From contig KV918999.1 in assembly GCA_002049455.2 (NCBI GenBank), positions 59,993-123,992 of the forward strand: a stretch of 64,000 nucleotides of DNA. Reading direction: 5' to 3'. A program made the position numbers and the translations under genes. A model generated the notes under the pieces. That model had not been told where the DNA came from. It ran no database searches and saw only the letters and a list, made by a program, of their open reading frames with translations. Of this stretch, positions 47,541 through 56,351 are shown piece after piece (the stretch's first letter is position 1; every line of letters begins with the position of its first letter). This DNA comes from Porphyra umbilicalis. Taxonomy: Eukaryota; Rhodophyta; Bangiophyceae; Bangiales; Bangiaceae.

Positions 47541-48055
47541 GCGCCCCCCCCCCGCCCCCCCCCGCCGGCACCGCCACCGCCGGCACCGCCGCCGCCGCCT
47601 CCACGCGGCCGCTGCCCGGCGGCGGCGCGCCCCCCCCCCCCCCCCCGCCACCGGCGCGCGCGTCCCCACCGCCGCCGCCGCCGCCGCCGCCGCCGACGGG
47701 GTGAGGGTCGCGAGCGCGAGCGCCACCACCGCCGACGGCGGCGGCGGCGGCGGCGACGGCAGCGGCGGCACGGCCGTCGCGGCGGGTGCGGCGGCCGCCG
47801 CCCCGCTCGGCCGCCGCCGCCGACGCGGCGGCGGCGGCGGCGGCTGCGGCACCGCACGCGGCGGCCGCTGCGCGTGCGGCGGCCGCGGCGGCGGCGGCGG
47901 CGGCGACGGCGGCCATGCAGAGGTGGCGCGCGGGGGGGGCGAGGGGGGGGGGGGGGGAGAGGGGGGGGGGACCGCCCCCCGCCGGCCGCCGCCGCCGACG
48001 CGCCGCCGCCGCCGCCGGCCGCGGTGACACGCGCGCGCTTGCACGGCCGCTGCAT
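46032..48055 (-). CDS. Doubtful low-complexity protein gene
   Basis: A possible start at ATG 48055 gives MQRPCKRARVTAA, a nuclear-localisation-like opening. Ala/Gly/Pro-rich sequence follows across shifting frames and ends in a more protein-like tail, ALTALASSWRLLTCLMPWAA then ARPWLADLLADAVDAAVRAE, with TGA at 46032-46034. A 96-base tandem repeat near 46571 keeps the frame (32 residues twice, containing SSRPREVGARQALLAVGAG). No domain recognised. Both strands are open through much of this block because stops are rare, so the call rests on the repeat, the helical tail and the start context. It may be non-coding. Confidence 0.3.
46571..46762. repeat. 96-bp tandem duplication
   Basis: Two units with a period of 96 bases, beginning CGGCCGGCCGCGTCGGCGAC at 46571 and 46667 and nearly identical. 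The length is a multiple of three, so the minus-strand frame is preserved. Confidence 0.85.
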
Positions 48056-48429
48056 GGCGGCGGGGCGGGGGGGGGGGGCACGGGACAGAGGTCAATGGGA
48101 CGGAGGGGGGGGGGCGGTCGGGGGGGGGGGAGGGCGCCCAGCCGGCGCCGGCGCGGCGCCGGCGGGTCGGGGAGAGGAGGTGGTGGGGCCAGGGGGCGGC
48201 GCGGTGCGCGCGCGCGCGGGTGCCGACGCGCGCCCCGCGGGCGCCGCTCCCGCCGTGATCCGAATCCCCGCCGCGCGGGCGGTGCCCCCCCGGCCGGCGG
48301 CGGGGCGGCCGCCGACCGCCGCCGCCGCTGCGCCCGCCGCCGCCGGCCGCCCGCCGCCGCCGTCCATGCAGCGGCGGCGGCGGCGGCGTCCGCGCGGGCC
48401 GCCGTCCGCACCCGCCGCCGCCCGCCGCG

Positions 48430-48790
48430 GGGGGGGGGCGCCGCGCGCACCGCCGGGCCGTTGCTGCCGCCGTGGCCGACGGCGCGGCGCGGCCGCCGCG
48501 CGCGCGGCGGCGCGCGCGCGCGGCGGCGGCGGGCGCCGCGCGTGGGCTACGGCGGGCGGCGGCGGCGGCGGCGGCGGCCATACCCCCGCCACGTCCGTCG
48601 TCCCGTCTTTTTTTTTTTTTTTTTTTCCCGCTCTTTTGCTTTTTTTTCTTTGCTGTTGCTTCCTCCGTGCGGGGGGCGCCGCCCGCGCGCGCCGCGCGCG
48701 CGCGGCCGCGCCGCGCGCGCCGCCGCGCGCGCGACGCGGCGGGTGGCGGCGGCGCGCCGCGCGACGTGGCGGCGCGCCCCCGGCCGCTCG
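48430..48790. other. Alternating GC tract around a poly-T run
   Basis: GCGCGCGC-type alternating blocks at about 48490-48545 and 48690-48740 flank a T-rich stretch with T20 at about 48608-48627 and a T8 a few bases later. The composition could favour Z-DNA or hairpins. No gene assigned. Confidence 0.5.
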
Positions 48791-49016
48791 TGGCCACCCG
48801 TTGTGCCGCGCGCGTCGGCACCGCCGACGGGCGCCGCCGCGCGCCCGGCGTGCGCGGTCCTGCGGGGGGAACAGGCGGTGCGTGGGTGCCCTGCCGCCCC
48901 ACGGGCACGCCGGCGCGGCGTCAGGGCGGTGGCGGGGCTGCCCCACTGTGGTGGACGGGGGACCCCCGCCCGCCGCCCGCGTGGCACGGGCGGGGGGGGA
49001 GGGTCGGCCCGCCGGC

Positions 49017-49865
49017 ATGCCAGCAACGCGTGCGCCCCACCGTCGGGTGGTGGCGTGCCACACCCCCCTGGGGAGAGGGGGGGGGGGTGTCTGTGGACGT
49101 GCCTCTGCCCCGCCGTGGGATGGGCGAGCAACACCCCGCTGGTGGCGGTGCAGCCCGGGCTGCCCACTCGCCGCCGGCACTCTGCCGGCGGCCGGCACGC
49201 AGACAGCAGTGTCACAGGCCCGTGGCTGGGCCACGGACAGACGCCTGCGCGCGGCCTGTTGCCGGAGGGCAGTGCGCCCACGGTGGGCCCTTGAGGCCCC
49301 ATCACACCAGCCGCTGCATCTGGCATCTTGCGGCGCGCACGTTGGCGCCATGCGCGCGCTCCTGGACCTTGGCTCTGACGTGCACGCCCGCACCACCGGT
49401 GGTTGGATGCCGCTGCACTGCGCGAGCCACAGCGGGAGCGTCGAGGCCATTCGAGTGCTACTGGTCCCGTGCGCCACCGTCGACGTAGAAGACGTCTGGA
49501 CAGGGATGCCAGAGCTGCACATGGCCGGCGTCAGCGGCAGTGACGCTGCGGTGTTGGCGCTGTTGGACGCAGGCGCCGACGTCAACCATGAGGACAGTGT
49601 GGGTCAAACGCTGCTGCATGTGGTGTGCACGTACAGGAGCGTCGCCAGTGTGCGCGCCCTACTGGCGCAGGACGTCGACGTCGACGCCGCTACCATTTGT
49701 GGATTGACGGCATTGCACATGGCGTGCAGGCGTGGCAGCGCAGAGATGGTGCAGGAGCTGCTCGACGCTGGAGTCGATGCCGCCAAGAAAATCAACAGAC
49801 ATGATGTGGCGTCCTGGGTGAGCTACGGCACAGCACCGCGGCACTTCGTCGAATCGAGACGGTAA
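49017..49865 (+). CDS. Ankyrin-repeat protein
   Basis: Five consecutive ankyrin repeats fill the C-terminal two thirds (49310-49800): PLHLASCGAHVGAMRALLDL, WMPLHCASHSGSVEAIRVLL, ELHMAGVSGSDAAVLALLDA, LLHVVCTYRSVASVRALL and ALHMACRRGSAEMVQELLDA. Each shows the (T)PLHxA...G...V..LL..GA pattern, though TPLH is degenerate in repeats 3 and 4. The stop is TAA at 49863. The ATG at 49017 is the nearest convincing one in frame, but sequence before 49260 is low complexity and crosses a G12-type run, so the start is uncertain. Ankyrin repeats mediate protein binding; no other domain is seen. A broken ankyrin sequence 2 kb downstream suggests a local gene family. Confidence 0.65.
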   Translation: MPATRAPHRRVVACHTPLGRGGGGVCGRASAPPWDGRATPRWWRCSPGCPLAAGTLPAAGTQTAVSQARGWATDRRLRAACCRRAVRPRWALEAPSHQPLHLASCGAHVGAMRALLDLGSDVHARTTGGWMPLHCASHSGSVEAIRVLLVPCATVDVEDVWTGMPELHMAGVSGSDAAVLALLDAGADVNHEDSVGQTLLHVVCTYRSVASVRALLAQDVDVDAATICGLTALHMACRRGSAEMVQELLDAGVDAAKKINRHDVASWVSYGTAPRHFVESRR

Positions 49866-50803
49866 AATATGTCGATGGAGGCCAACAAGTATCGGTTCAG
49901 CTCCAGTGAGCGGTATGAGTGGCTCTCGGCTTTCAGTAACGTTGAGGGACGGGACCAGATATCGTTCAATATCTGCAAATGGATCTGCCTCCTGATTCGA
50001 CGAAGAGATCGGAGTACAATCAAGCCTGATCCACCCCTCATCCAAATGTCGACGTACCGCCACCGGACCCCCTTGGAAGCCACCGCAACATGATTCTGAC
50101 GTCTCCTGCTATGGCACGGCGGCACCGCCACAATACTCTCATAACGGGTGTGTAGAGACTGGCACGTGTCAGGGAGGTGGAGCGGATGCCTTCTCGCGGC
50201 GCAACTCCGTTCCCACCGCTAATATCTGACTCAGACACCCAGCCCCAGGCTGACATTCCGCGGCGCGGAGTAGACCATACTCCTTCACGACAAAACCCAA
50301 AATGATTCACAGAGCAGCACACCACCATCACAGGTGCCGTCAAAAGGCTTCGCAGCCGCCACCATGCGGTATAACATCACAGCAAAGTCTGGCCGATAAC
50401 CGCCACTGTTTCAGTGTTGTTCAGATCATCGACCTTGTCGCCGTTACCACTACCACTATGGGGGGCGGGCGACGACGTGCCATGCCGCCGCCGCCGCCGA
50501 CGCCGCCGCCGCCGCCGCCGCAGCTGCCGCCGCCGCCACCGATGGTGGTGGTGGTGGTGGTGGTGGTAGTGCCACGTGGAGTGAGCAAGGAGAACAAGTT
50601 GGAGCGGACGGCTGCTATAGCAGCCGCTGTCGGATGGTTGGCGTGAAAGCCCGACAGCGGGCCGGCCCGACTGTGCGTGGTCGCGACACCGAAAAATGGC
50701 ACCCAGTCCGAGCCTTGCATTGATCAGTGACACTAGAATCTTCGCTCGCCAGAATTTTTGCTCTCTGACATATAGGCTGAAGCTGAAGCTAATGTCAGAG
50801 AGT
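49866..50803. other. Spacer, no supported gene
   Basis: Moderate-GC DNA. A GTG microsatellite lies at about 50545-50567 and a CCG-type block just before it (50487-50540). No protein-coding evidence. Confidence 0.6.
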
Positions 50804-50977
50804 ATTGATATCTTCCCAATTTTGGCCGATGCCGTCGATGACAAGAGGGGTGATCAACTGTGCGAAACAGTTTCTCAGCCATCCATTCAGCCGGATAAAG
50901 TCATTCGACCAATGGGCAGTTGACCGAGACCCTGTCTTGACTTCGACCACATCGGCCAAAATTGGGAAGACAGCAAT
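50804..50977. mobile_element. 174-bp MITE, copy 2
   Basis: Same length and ends as the element at 11429-11602. The right terminal repeat (50951-50977) is identical; the left (50804-50830) differs at two positions (ATTGATATCTTCCC instead of ATTGCTGTCTTCCC). Interior blocks AAGAGGGGTGATCAAC, CTCAGCCATCCA and GACCAATGGGCAGTTGAC are shared. Confidence 0.85.
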
Positions 50978-51110
50978 ACAGTGCGTTCTCGTTACAAGAG
51001 ACAGCTGATTCAGCTGAATATGAATAAAAGTGGCCTACACGGACTGGAATGGAAGACTCGCGACCCATATTCCCTTGTAGACGATTCTCTTGTAACGAGA
51101 ACGCACTGTA
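50977..51110. mobile_element. Pogo/Tc1-like MITE with TA flanks
   Basis: Perfect inverted ends: CAGTGCGTTCTCGTTACAAG begins at 50979 and its exact inverse ends at 51108. TA lies on each side (50977-50978 and 51109-51110). TA duplication and CAGT termini are typical of pogo/Tc1-mariner elements. The 130-base body has no ORF. It abuts the right end of the 174-bp MITE, sharing one base, so one element inserted at the edge of the other. Confidence 0.8.
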
Positions 51111-51179
51111 CTGTAAGATGAGAAATCCCAATTGAAAAAAGAAAATCGGGCGCTCAAACCAGCAACATACAGCGTTCGC

Positions 51180-51282
51180 GCCCTCCCGGTGGGCACGCCC
51201 TCCCGGTGGGCACGCCCTCCCGGTGGGCACGCCCTCGCCCTCCCGGTGCGCGTGCCCTCCCGGTGCGCGTGCCCTCCCGGTA
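51180..51282. repeat. 17-bp tandem array
   Basis: About six units of GCCCTCCCGGTGGGCAC or its variant ending GCGCGT, with one GCCCTC stutter. Confidence 0.85.
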
Positions 51283-51375
51283 GCAGCTGACGAGCAAGCC
51301 CAACCATCCCATCTCGTCTGCATCTTCACCGACAGGACCGCCCTCGCCCTGCGCGTGCTTTGCGTGAGCGCCGGT

Positions 51376-51660
51376 CGTGTTGCCGTGCCCGGCTTGCCTG
51401 TCGCTACGGCGCGGGCGCCGGGCGCGGAGGGCGGCCCGTTGTGTGATGCTGGCTTGCCCGCGCTTTGCGCGGGCGCCGGCCGTGTTGCCGTGCCTGGCTT
51501 GCCTGTCGCCACAGCGCGGGCGCCGGGCGCGGTGGGCGGCGCGTTGTGTGTTGCTGGCTTGCCCGCGCTTTGCGCGGGCGCCGGCCGTGTTGCCGTGCCT
51601 GGCTTGCCTGTCGCTACAGCGCGGGCGCCGGGCGCGGTAGGCGTCCCGTGGTGTGCTCCA
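51376..51660. repeat. 105-bp tandem array, 2.7 copies
   Basis: Units begin CGTGTTGCCGTGCC at 51376, 51481 and 51586, a period of exactly 105 bases (35 codons). Units contain GCTGGCTTGCCCGCGCTTTG. All plus frames stay open across the array, so no coding inference is made. Confidence 0.85.
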
Positions 51661-51860
51661 GTGCCCAAGCCGTGCGTGGACTAACACTGAACACTCGACT
51701 CGTGCACCAAGCCCCGGGCGCCGCTCCATTGCTGGGCAAGGACAAGCGTGCGTGCCTCATATCCGTTGATGAGATCCAGGTGGCTGGTGCCGACACTATT
51801 GCCCAATCGACCTGCAGGGGCACAAAGGTGCGCGGCTGCAGGAGACCAGCGGCTGTGTGA

Positions 51861-52260
51861 AAGCTAGTTGAGGCGGGTGCTGCGATCAACACCAAGACCC
51901 GGGACGGTCGCACCCCTCTTCACTTGGCAAGCTCCGTCAGCAACATTGCAGCTGTGCGAACCCTAATCGCCGCCCGTGCGGACGTGACTGTTGTATGCCG
52001 GCGAGGTCGAACCGTCTTGCCCTTGGCGGCGGGAACGGACCATCAACACGCTGCTAAATGGCTGCACCGACTCTCGGCGTCGGCTGTAGGAGCCCTGTTA
52101 TCGGCTGGTACACCGCCCTCCACGTCGCCGCCCGCTATGTGCATCCCGACGCCGTGACCGCCCTCGTCACCCACGGCGCACCGACGCGGGCGACCAACGA
52201 GGATAACCACACGCCGCTGCGCCTCGTCGTGACCGCCGCCGATCGGCTCGTCGGCGCCGC
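51861..52260 (+). pseudogene. Broken ankyrin-repeat sequence
   Basis: Ankyrin-type repeats KLVEAGAAINTK, RTPLHLASSVSNIAAVRTLI and RTVLPLAAGTDHQHAAKWL are read from 51861, directly after an in-frame TGA at 51858. Near 52090 the frame must shift to continue as YTALHVAARYVHPDAVTALV and HTPLRLVVTAADRL. No start is visible. Either an upstream exon joins at about 51866 or this is a decayed relative of the gene at 49017; two lesions favour decay. Confidence 0.6.
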
Positions 52261-54052
52261 CCGCGAGGCGGCGAGCCTGCGGCCGAGTCCCTCTGACCAG
52301 GGGGTGCTGCGGGCGCTCCATGGCTGCTCCCAGCGGCCCGTTGGCCCCGGCGTGCCGGCGCCGGCGGCGATGCGGCAGCCGCTGCGGGAGCGCGTTGACG
52401 ACGTGCGGGGGGTGGTCGTCACGCTCCTCCGGTGGGGCGCGGGCAGCGGGGGGATCAGCCCGCGGCGGCGGCGGCTGGTTGTGGACATTGTGACGAGCAC
52501 ACCGGGCGCTGGGGCCCCGGCGGGCCGCGCGGGTCGTTTTTGGGAGGCGCCTGCGGCCGCCGGCGGGGGAGGAGGAGCGAGCGCGTCGGTGATGTGTGCG
52601 CGCGGCGGGTGCGGCGCGGGCAGCTCGCGGCCGACGGCGGCGCGTCAGCGGGGCTCCCCCCCCCCCCCCCCGGTACCGCGTGCACTCACCCGCCGCCACG
52701 GCCCCATCCCACCGGCCAACGCCGCGAACCGAGCGTCGCTGCGGCGCGCGCGTAGCCGCGGAGCCCGCCGTCGGCGCGCCCCCACCGCCGCCGCCACGCC
52801 TGCCACCGCCACCGCCGCCGCCGCGGCGCGTCGCGTCGCGCCCGCTATGGCGACCGCGCGGCGCGGCGACGCTGCGCCGCGCCACGCCGAGTCGCCGGCG
52901 CAGCCACGCGTCGTTGCCGCCGTCGCCCGCCGCCGCCGCCACTGCCCGCTGTCGCCGTTGCCCGCGCGGCGGCGGCAGCCGTCGCCACCGTCGACGCCCG
53001 TCCCTGGGGTGCGGGGGGGGGGTGGGGGACCGCCCCGCCCGACCGATCGCAACCCCGTCTCTGGGCGCACACGCGGCCGGCGGCTGACGGCGCCGCGGAA
53101 TGTGGGCCGAGGGTGCCGCCCCCGCCCCCACACGGGCCGCAAGGGGGCGCGCGCTGCGTCGATGGCGGCCAAGCCGCGAGCCCCACTCCCCCCCCCCTCC
53201 ATCGTGGGCCGGCCGGCGACGGCGAGGCGGTGCATACTCCCGGCGCCGGCAGCCACACCACGCGTGGCGGTCGACGCGCGGCGCGTCCGGTGGGCGCGGG
53301 GGGCAACGCGGGCGGCCGGTGGCGCCTCTGCAGTCGCCATAGTGACGGCCATCAATGGCACGGTGTGGGGTGGGCGGACGGCGCGGAAGGAGCGCGCGCG
53401 CGTGTCGCGGGTGGGGGGCGGCGTCGGTGGCGGGCCGCGCGTGGGGACCGCCGGCGCAGCAGTGGCGGGCGCCGCCCGCGCCCTGACCACGCGCGTGCGT
53501 CGCGTCCGCCGAACGCACTGGCTGCCGCCACCCCCCGCCCGCGGGATGGGCGGGCGGCGGCGGTGCCGCCGCCGTCGGGCAGCGTTGCTGGGGCGGCTGG
53601 CGGAACGACGGCCGGCTGCGTGCGGCAGACGGTGGAGGGTGGGGGGGGGGGGGAGGCGCGTCGTGCGCGTGCGCGTGGGGGTGCCATGGCCGACGGGCGC
53701 TGCGTTGGCGGCCCCTGCCCCGGCGCGTCACGGGGTGCGGGCGCGGACGGCCCCCAGGGGAGCAGACTGCCGGCGACACGGTGCGACCGAGCGCGCCCCG
53801 CGCGCCATCGGCGCCGTCTGTCGGCACGGGCCGCGGCGTCCACACGGGCGCGGGCGCCACGGTGACGGGGGTCCCCCACCCCCCCCCCCCCCGCCCCTCG
53901 CTAAGAGTCGTGGGAGACCAGCGGCGGCGGCGTGGCCATTGCCGTGGGCCCCCACGCGCGGCGGGGGGTGGGCGTCGACCCGCCGCCCGTCGGCCGTGGC
54001 GGCGGCGGGGAGCGGGCGCACGGGCGCCCGTGTGGGGGCCGCGACGGACCTT
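52261..54052. other. Low-complexity GC-rich region
   Basis: Long open frames on both strands reflect scarcity of stop codons. C12-type and G12-type homopolymers occur (about 52658, 53640 and 53877). No domain recognised. Confidence 0.55.
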
Positions 54053-55416
54053 CCCTACGGGAAAAATTTCCTGGATATCCAGCTACTTTCAAAAGCGCCG
54101 ATCTGACACTCACAGGAGAAATATTTCCGTCTGTAGGCTCCAAGTTGACCCGCCGTATTCCGGTCGCGGGGGCCCTCCCGTCGTCAAGGATCCAGGAAAA
54201 AAGCTCGATCTGATGGCACTTTGGTTGGCTCACAACGCTCCTCACTTCACTGTAAGCACACACCTGATTGGTTCTCTGTGTCCTCTGACACTGTTGCTTA
54301 TAGTAGTTGATTTGAATGGTATTTATTTGTGCTGCCACGTGAACCTACAGTCAAGTGCAATCAAGCAAGTAGAAATTAACATGAGCCGGTGAAGCGAGCG
54401 GCACGAACGCCCCGAGCCCCCGCCCGCTTCCCCCCCCTGCAAAGAAAAGGCAAGGCACAAGAAGAGCAGACAGATGTAGACAAAAAAAGTACAGGAACAT
54501 ACGGTAAACACCATAGCACAGAATAAGGTGCAGAAACAGAGCCAAGAGCAGAGCGGCGTGTACAGGTCAGTGGCCAGTTCAGACAAAACAACCCAGCATT
54601 CGGACACTCCCCACTTACTCACCCTCCAACGGAGAGGGATCTGGGTGGTCGTGAAGCGGGTGGTCGTGACGGCGGCGTCCAAATGGGCCAATCCGACGGG
54701 AGAGGTTGCGGGGGCGGCGTCCGGCTGTACGCCGATAGTGCGGACGCGGCGCAGCGAGAGATGCCCCCGTCCCCTGTCTCCATCCCCTCTCCTCTTCCAC
54801 CTCCCTCGTACTCCTCCCGCGCCTCTCTCCCGTCCCCCCCTCCCGTCCCCCCGAACATATCCAGCTCAAAGGTTGGCATAAAAAAAATCACAGCAAGACG
54901 TCTCACATGCGTCCACATACCTTCACATAGGGCACGCTCCAAGGAAGCAAGGGGGGGGGATACGTGCCTGGGACAACGGCAAGGACGGGAACAACAGGTG
55001 TGCGCGAGGGGGGGAGGGGACGACCAAGATCCGTTGCAACGCCGCCGAAGCAGCCGATCTGGTTAAACGACGGGGGGGCGGGCGGCACACATCAGGAATG
55101 GGCGTCTGGGGGGGGAAAGCTGCCCAAGCGCCGGCGATCTGGGCCACACACTGCGGCGCGGAAGATCGCCTCACGTGCAGCGCGCGTCGGGCGACAGACC
55201 GCCCGAGATCCTGGATTTTCTGACCAGCTGCAATTGTGGGGGCTCGCTCAGGTGGCTTGGAATGATGCTTGCTGTTTGGCCCGCTCCTGCGAGCCGCTGG
55301 ATCAGTCGAACGGCCTCTGTTTTCGACCGAAATGGACTTCAAGGCCACCGGATCCGGCTTTTTCCGGGATCCCGGGGCCAAAAAAGCTGGATATCCAGCA
55401 AACTTTTCCCGTAGGG
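54053..55416. mobile_element. Non-autonomous element with CCCTACGGGA termini
   Basis: A 1,364-bp element. Left end: CCCTACGGGAAAAATTTCCT (54053), then GGATATCCAGCT. Right end inverted (55416 leftwards): CCCTACGGGAAAAGTTTGCT, then GGATATCCAGCT. CTT flanks it on both sides, a 3-bp target duplication as made by CACTA elements. The first ten bases equal those of the 5.36-kb element at 30257. TTGGCTCACA near 54226 also matches the subterminal TTGGCTCACAG near 30360. It has no transposase ORF and is presumably mobilised by a relative. Confidence 0.85.
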
Positions 55417-56351
55417 CTTGCTGCCGTGCCGACTCAAGGCAGGCGGGTTGCCCCTGCAGCGTTTGGAAACGGCAGTGGTGGCCGGCCGACCACCCGCGAC
55501 CTGGGCAGGTCGGTGAGGAAGGGGGAAGGGAGGTGCAGAGGGGGGAAGGGAGGTGCAGAGGGGGGAAGCTTGGTGGCGACTCCCTCCGTCGCCTTTGTGC
55601 TCCAACGCCAGTTCCGGATCACTGCGCGGTAGGGTATTAATACATGTACGTGCTCCCAATCACCGGCTTGAGCCTGATTGCTGGTGCCTGACAAGTGAGA
55701 GAGACTCAAGGACTTCGCGGTTTGGCGGGTGGAAACTGTGGTTGGAACATCGTCGATTTCGGGGCCTGTGAGAGACTCGAACGGGACCTAGTTTTCTCAG
55801 CCTCCCTTTGAGCGTGATCTTATGGGCTGGGGATCGTTCTGGAGCCCGCTCAAATTTTGGCCGATGCGCTGTGGCCCAAGTCTGCACCTCATCGTGCCCG
55901 TCGCCATTGTTCCGTGCACGAGACGACTGTGCCGCGCTCGCTGACGCTCGCGCCTATGTCCTACTCACCTTGTTCCTCACGCCCCCAATTCCCCCACCCC
56001 ACTCCCCCCTCCGCGCGCTTCAGCTACAGTCTGCTTGTCACGTACCTTTGGCTGCCACTCTTGTGCCTCACGCTGTGGCTCTGGCCGTGTTCGTGGACGT
56101 CTCCGTGATTGCTGGGCAGGGGTGCCTGTACGCGGGCACGGGACCTACGGCTGCCACTTGTGGCCCGACGGCTGCCACTTTCTGGTTGACGTCCTGGTGG
56201 GACCGCCGTCGGCTCCGCGAAGCCGCAGCCGTTGGCGCATTGTGTGTCCCGGCGCGTCATTGCGCGGTGACGCTCGCTGCCCCTCGCGCTCTTCCGTCGC
56301 GCCTGGGGATGTCATCACCCCACCGGACGTGCGTAGGGGGAGCCTGGGACC
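55417..56351. other. Spacer upstream of the NTPase-nuclease gene
   Basis: No gene recognised. GGGGGAAGGGAGGTGCAGAG is duplicated in tandem at about 55525-55565. AATTTTGGCCGATGC at about 55854 matches the inner edge of the 174-bp MITE terminal repeat (copy 2) over 15 bases and may be a fragment of it. Confidence 0.5.

Noticed and set aside
46493..48027. Several plus-strand Ala/Gly/Arg-rich frames
   Set aside because: No domains, and stop codons are scarce on both strands in this composition.
51180..51660. Possible CRISPR-like array
   Set aside because: Units are contiguous tandem repeats with no spacers, in a eukaryotic context.
52043..53860. Minus-strand 605-codon frame
   Set aside because: Arg/Pro-rich low complexity overlapping ankyrin-type sequence on the opposite strand; looks like a shadow.
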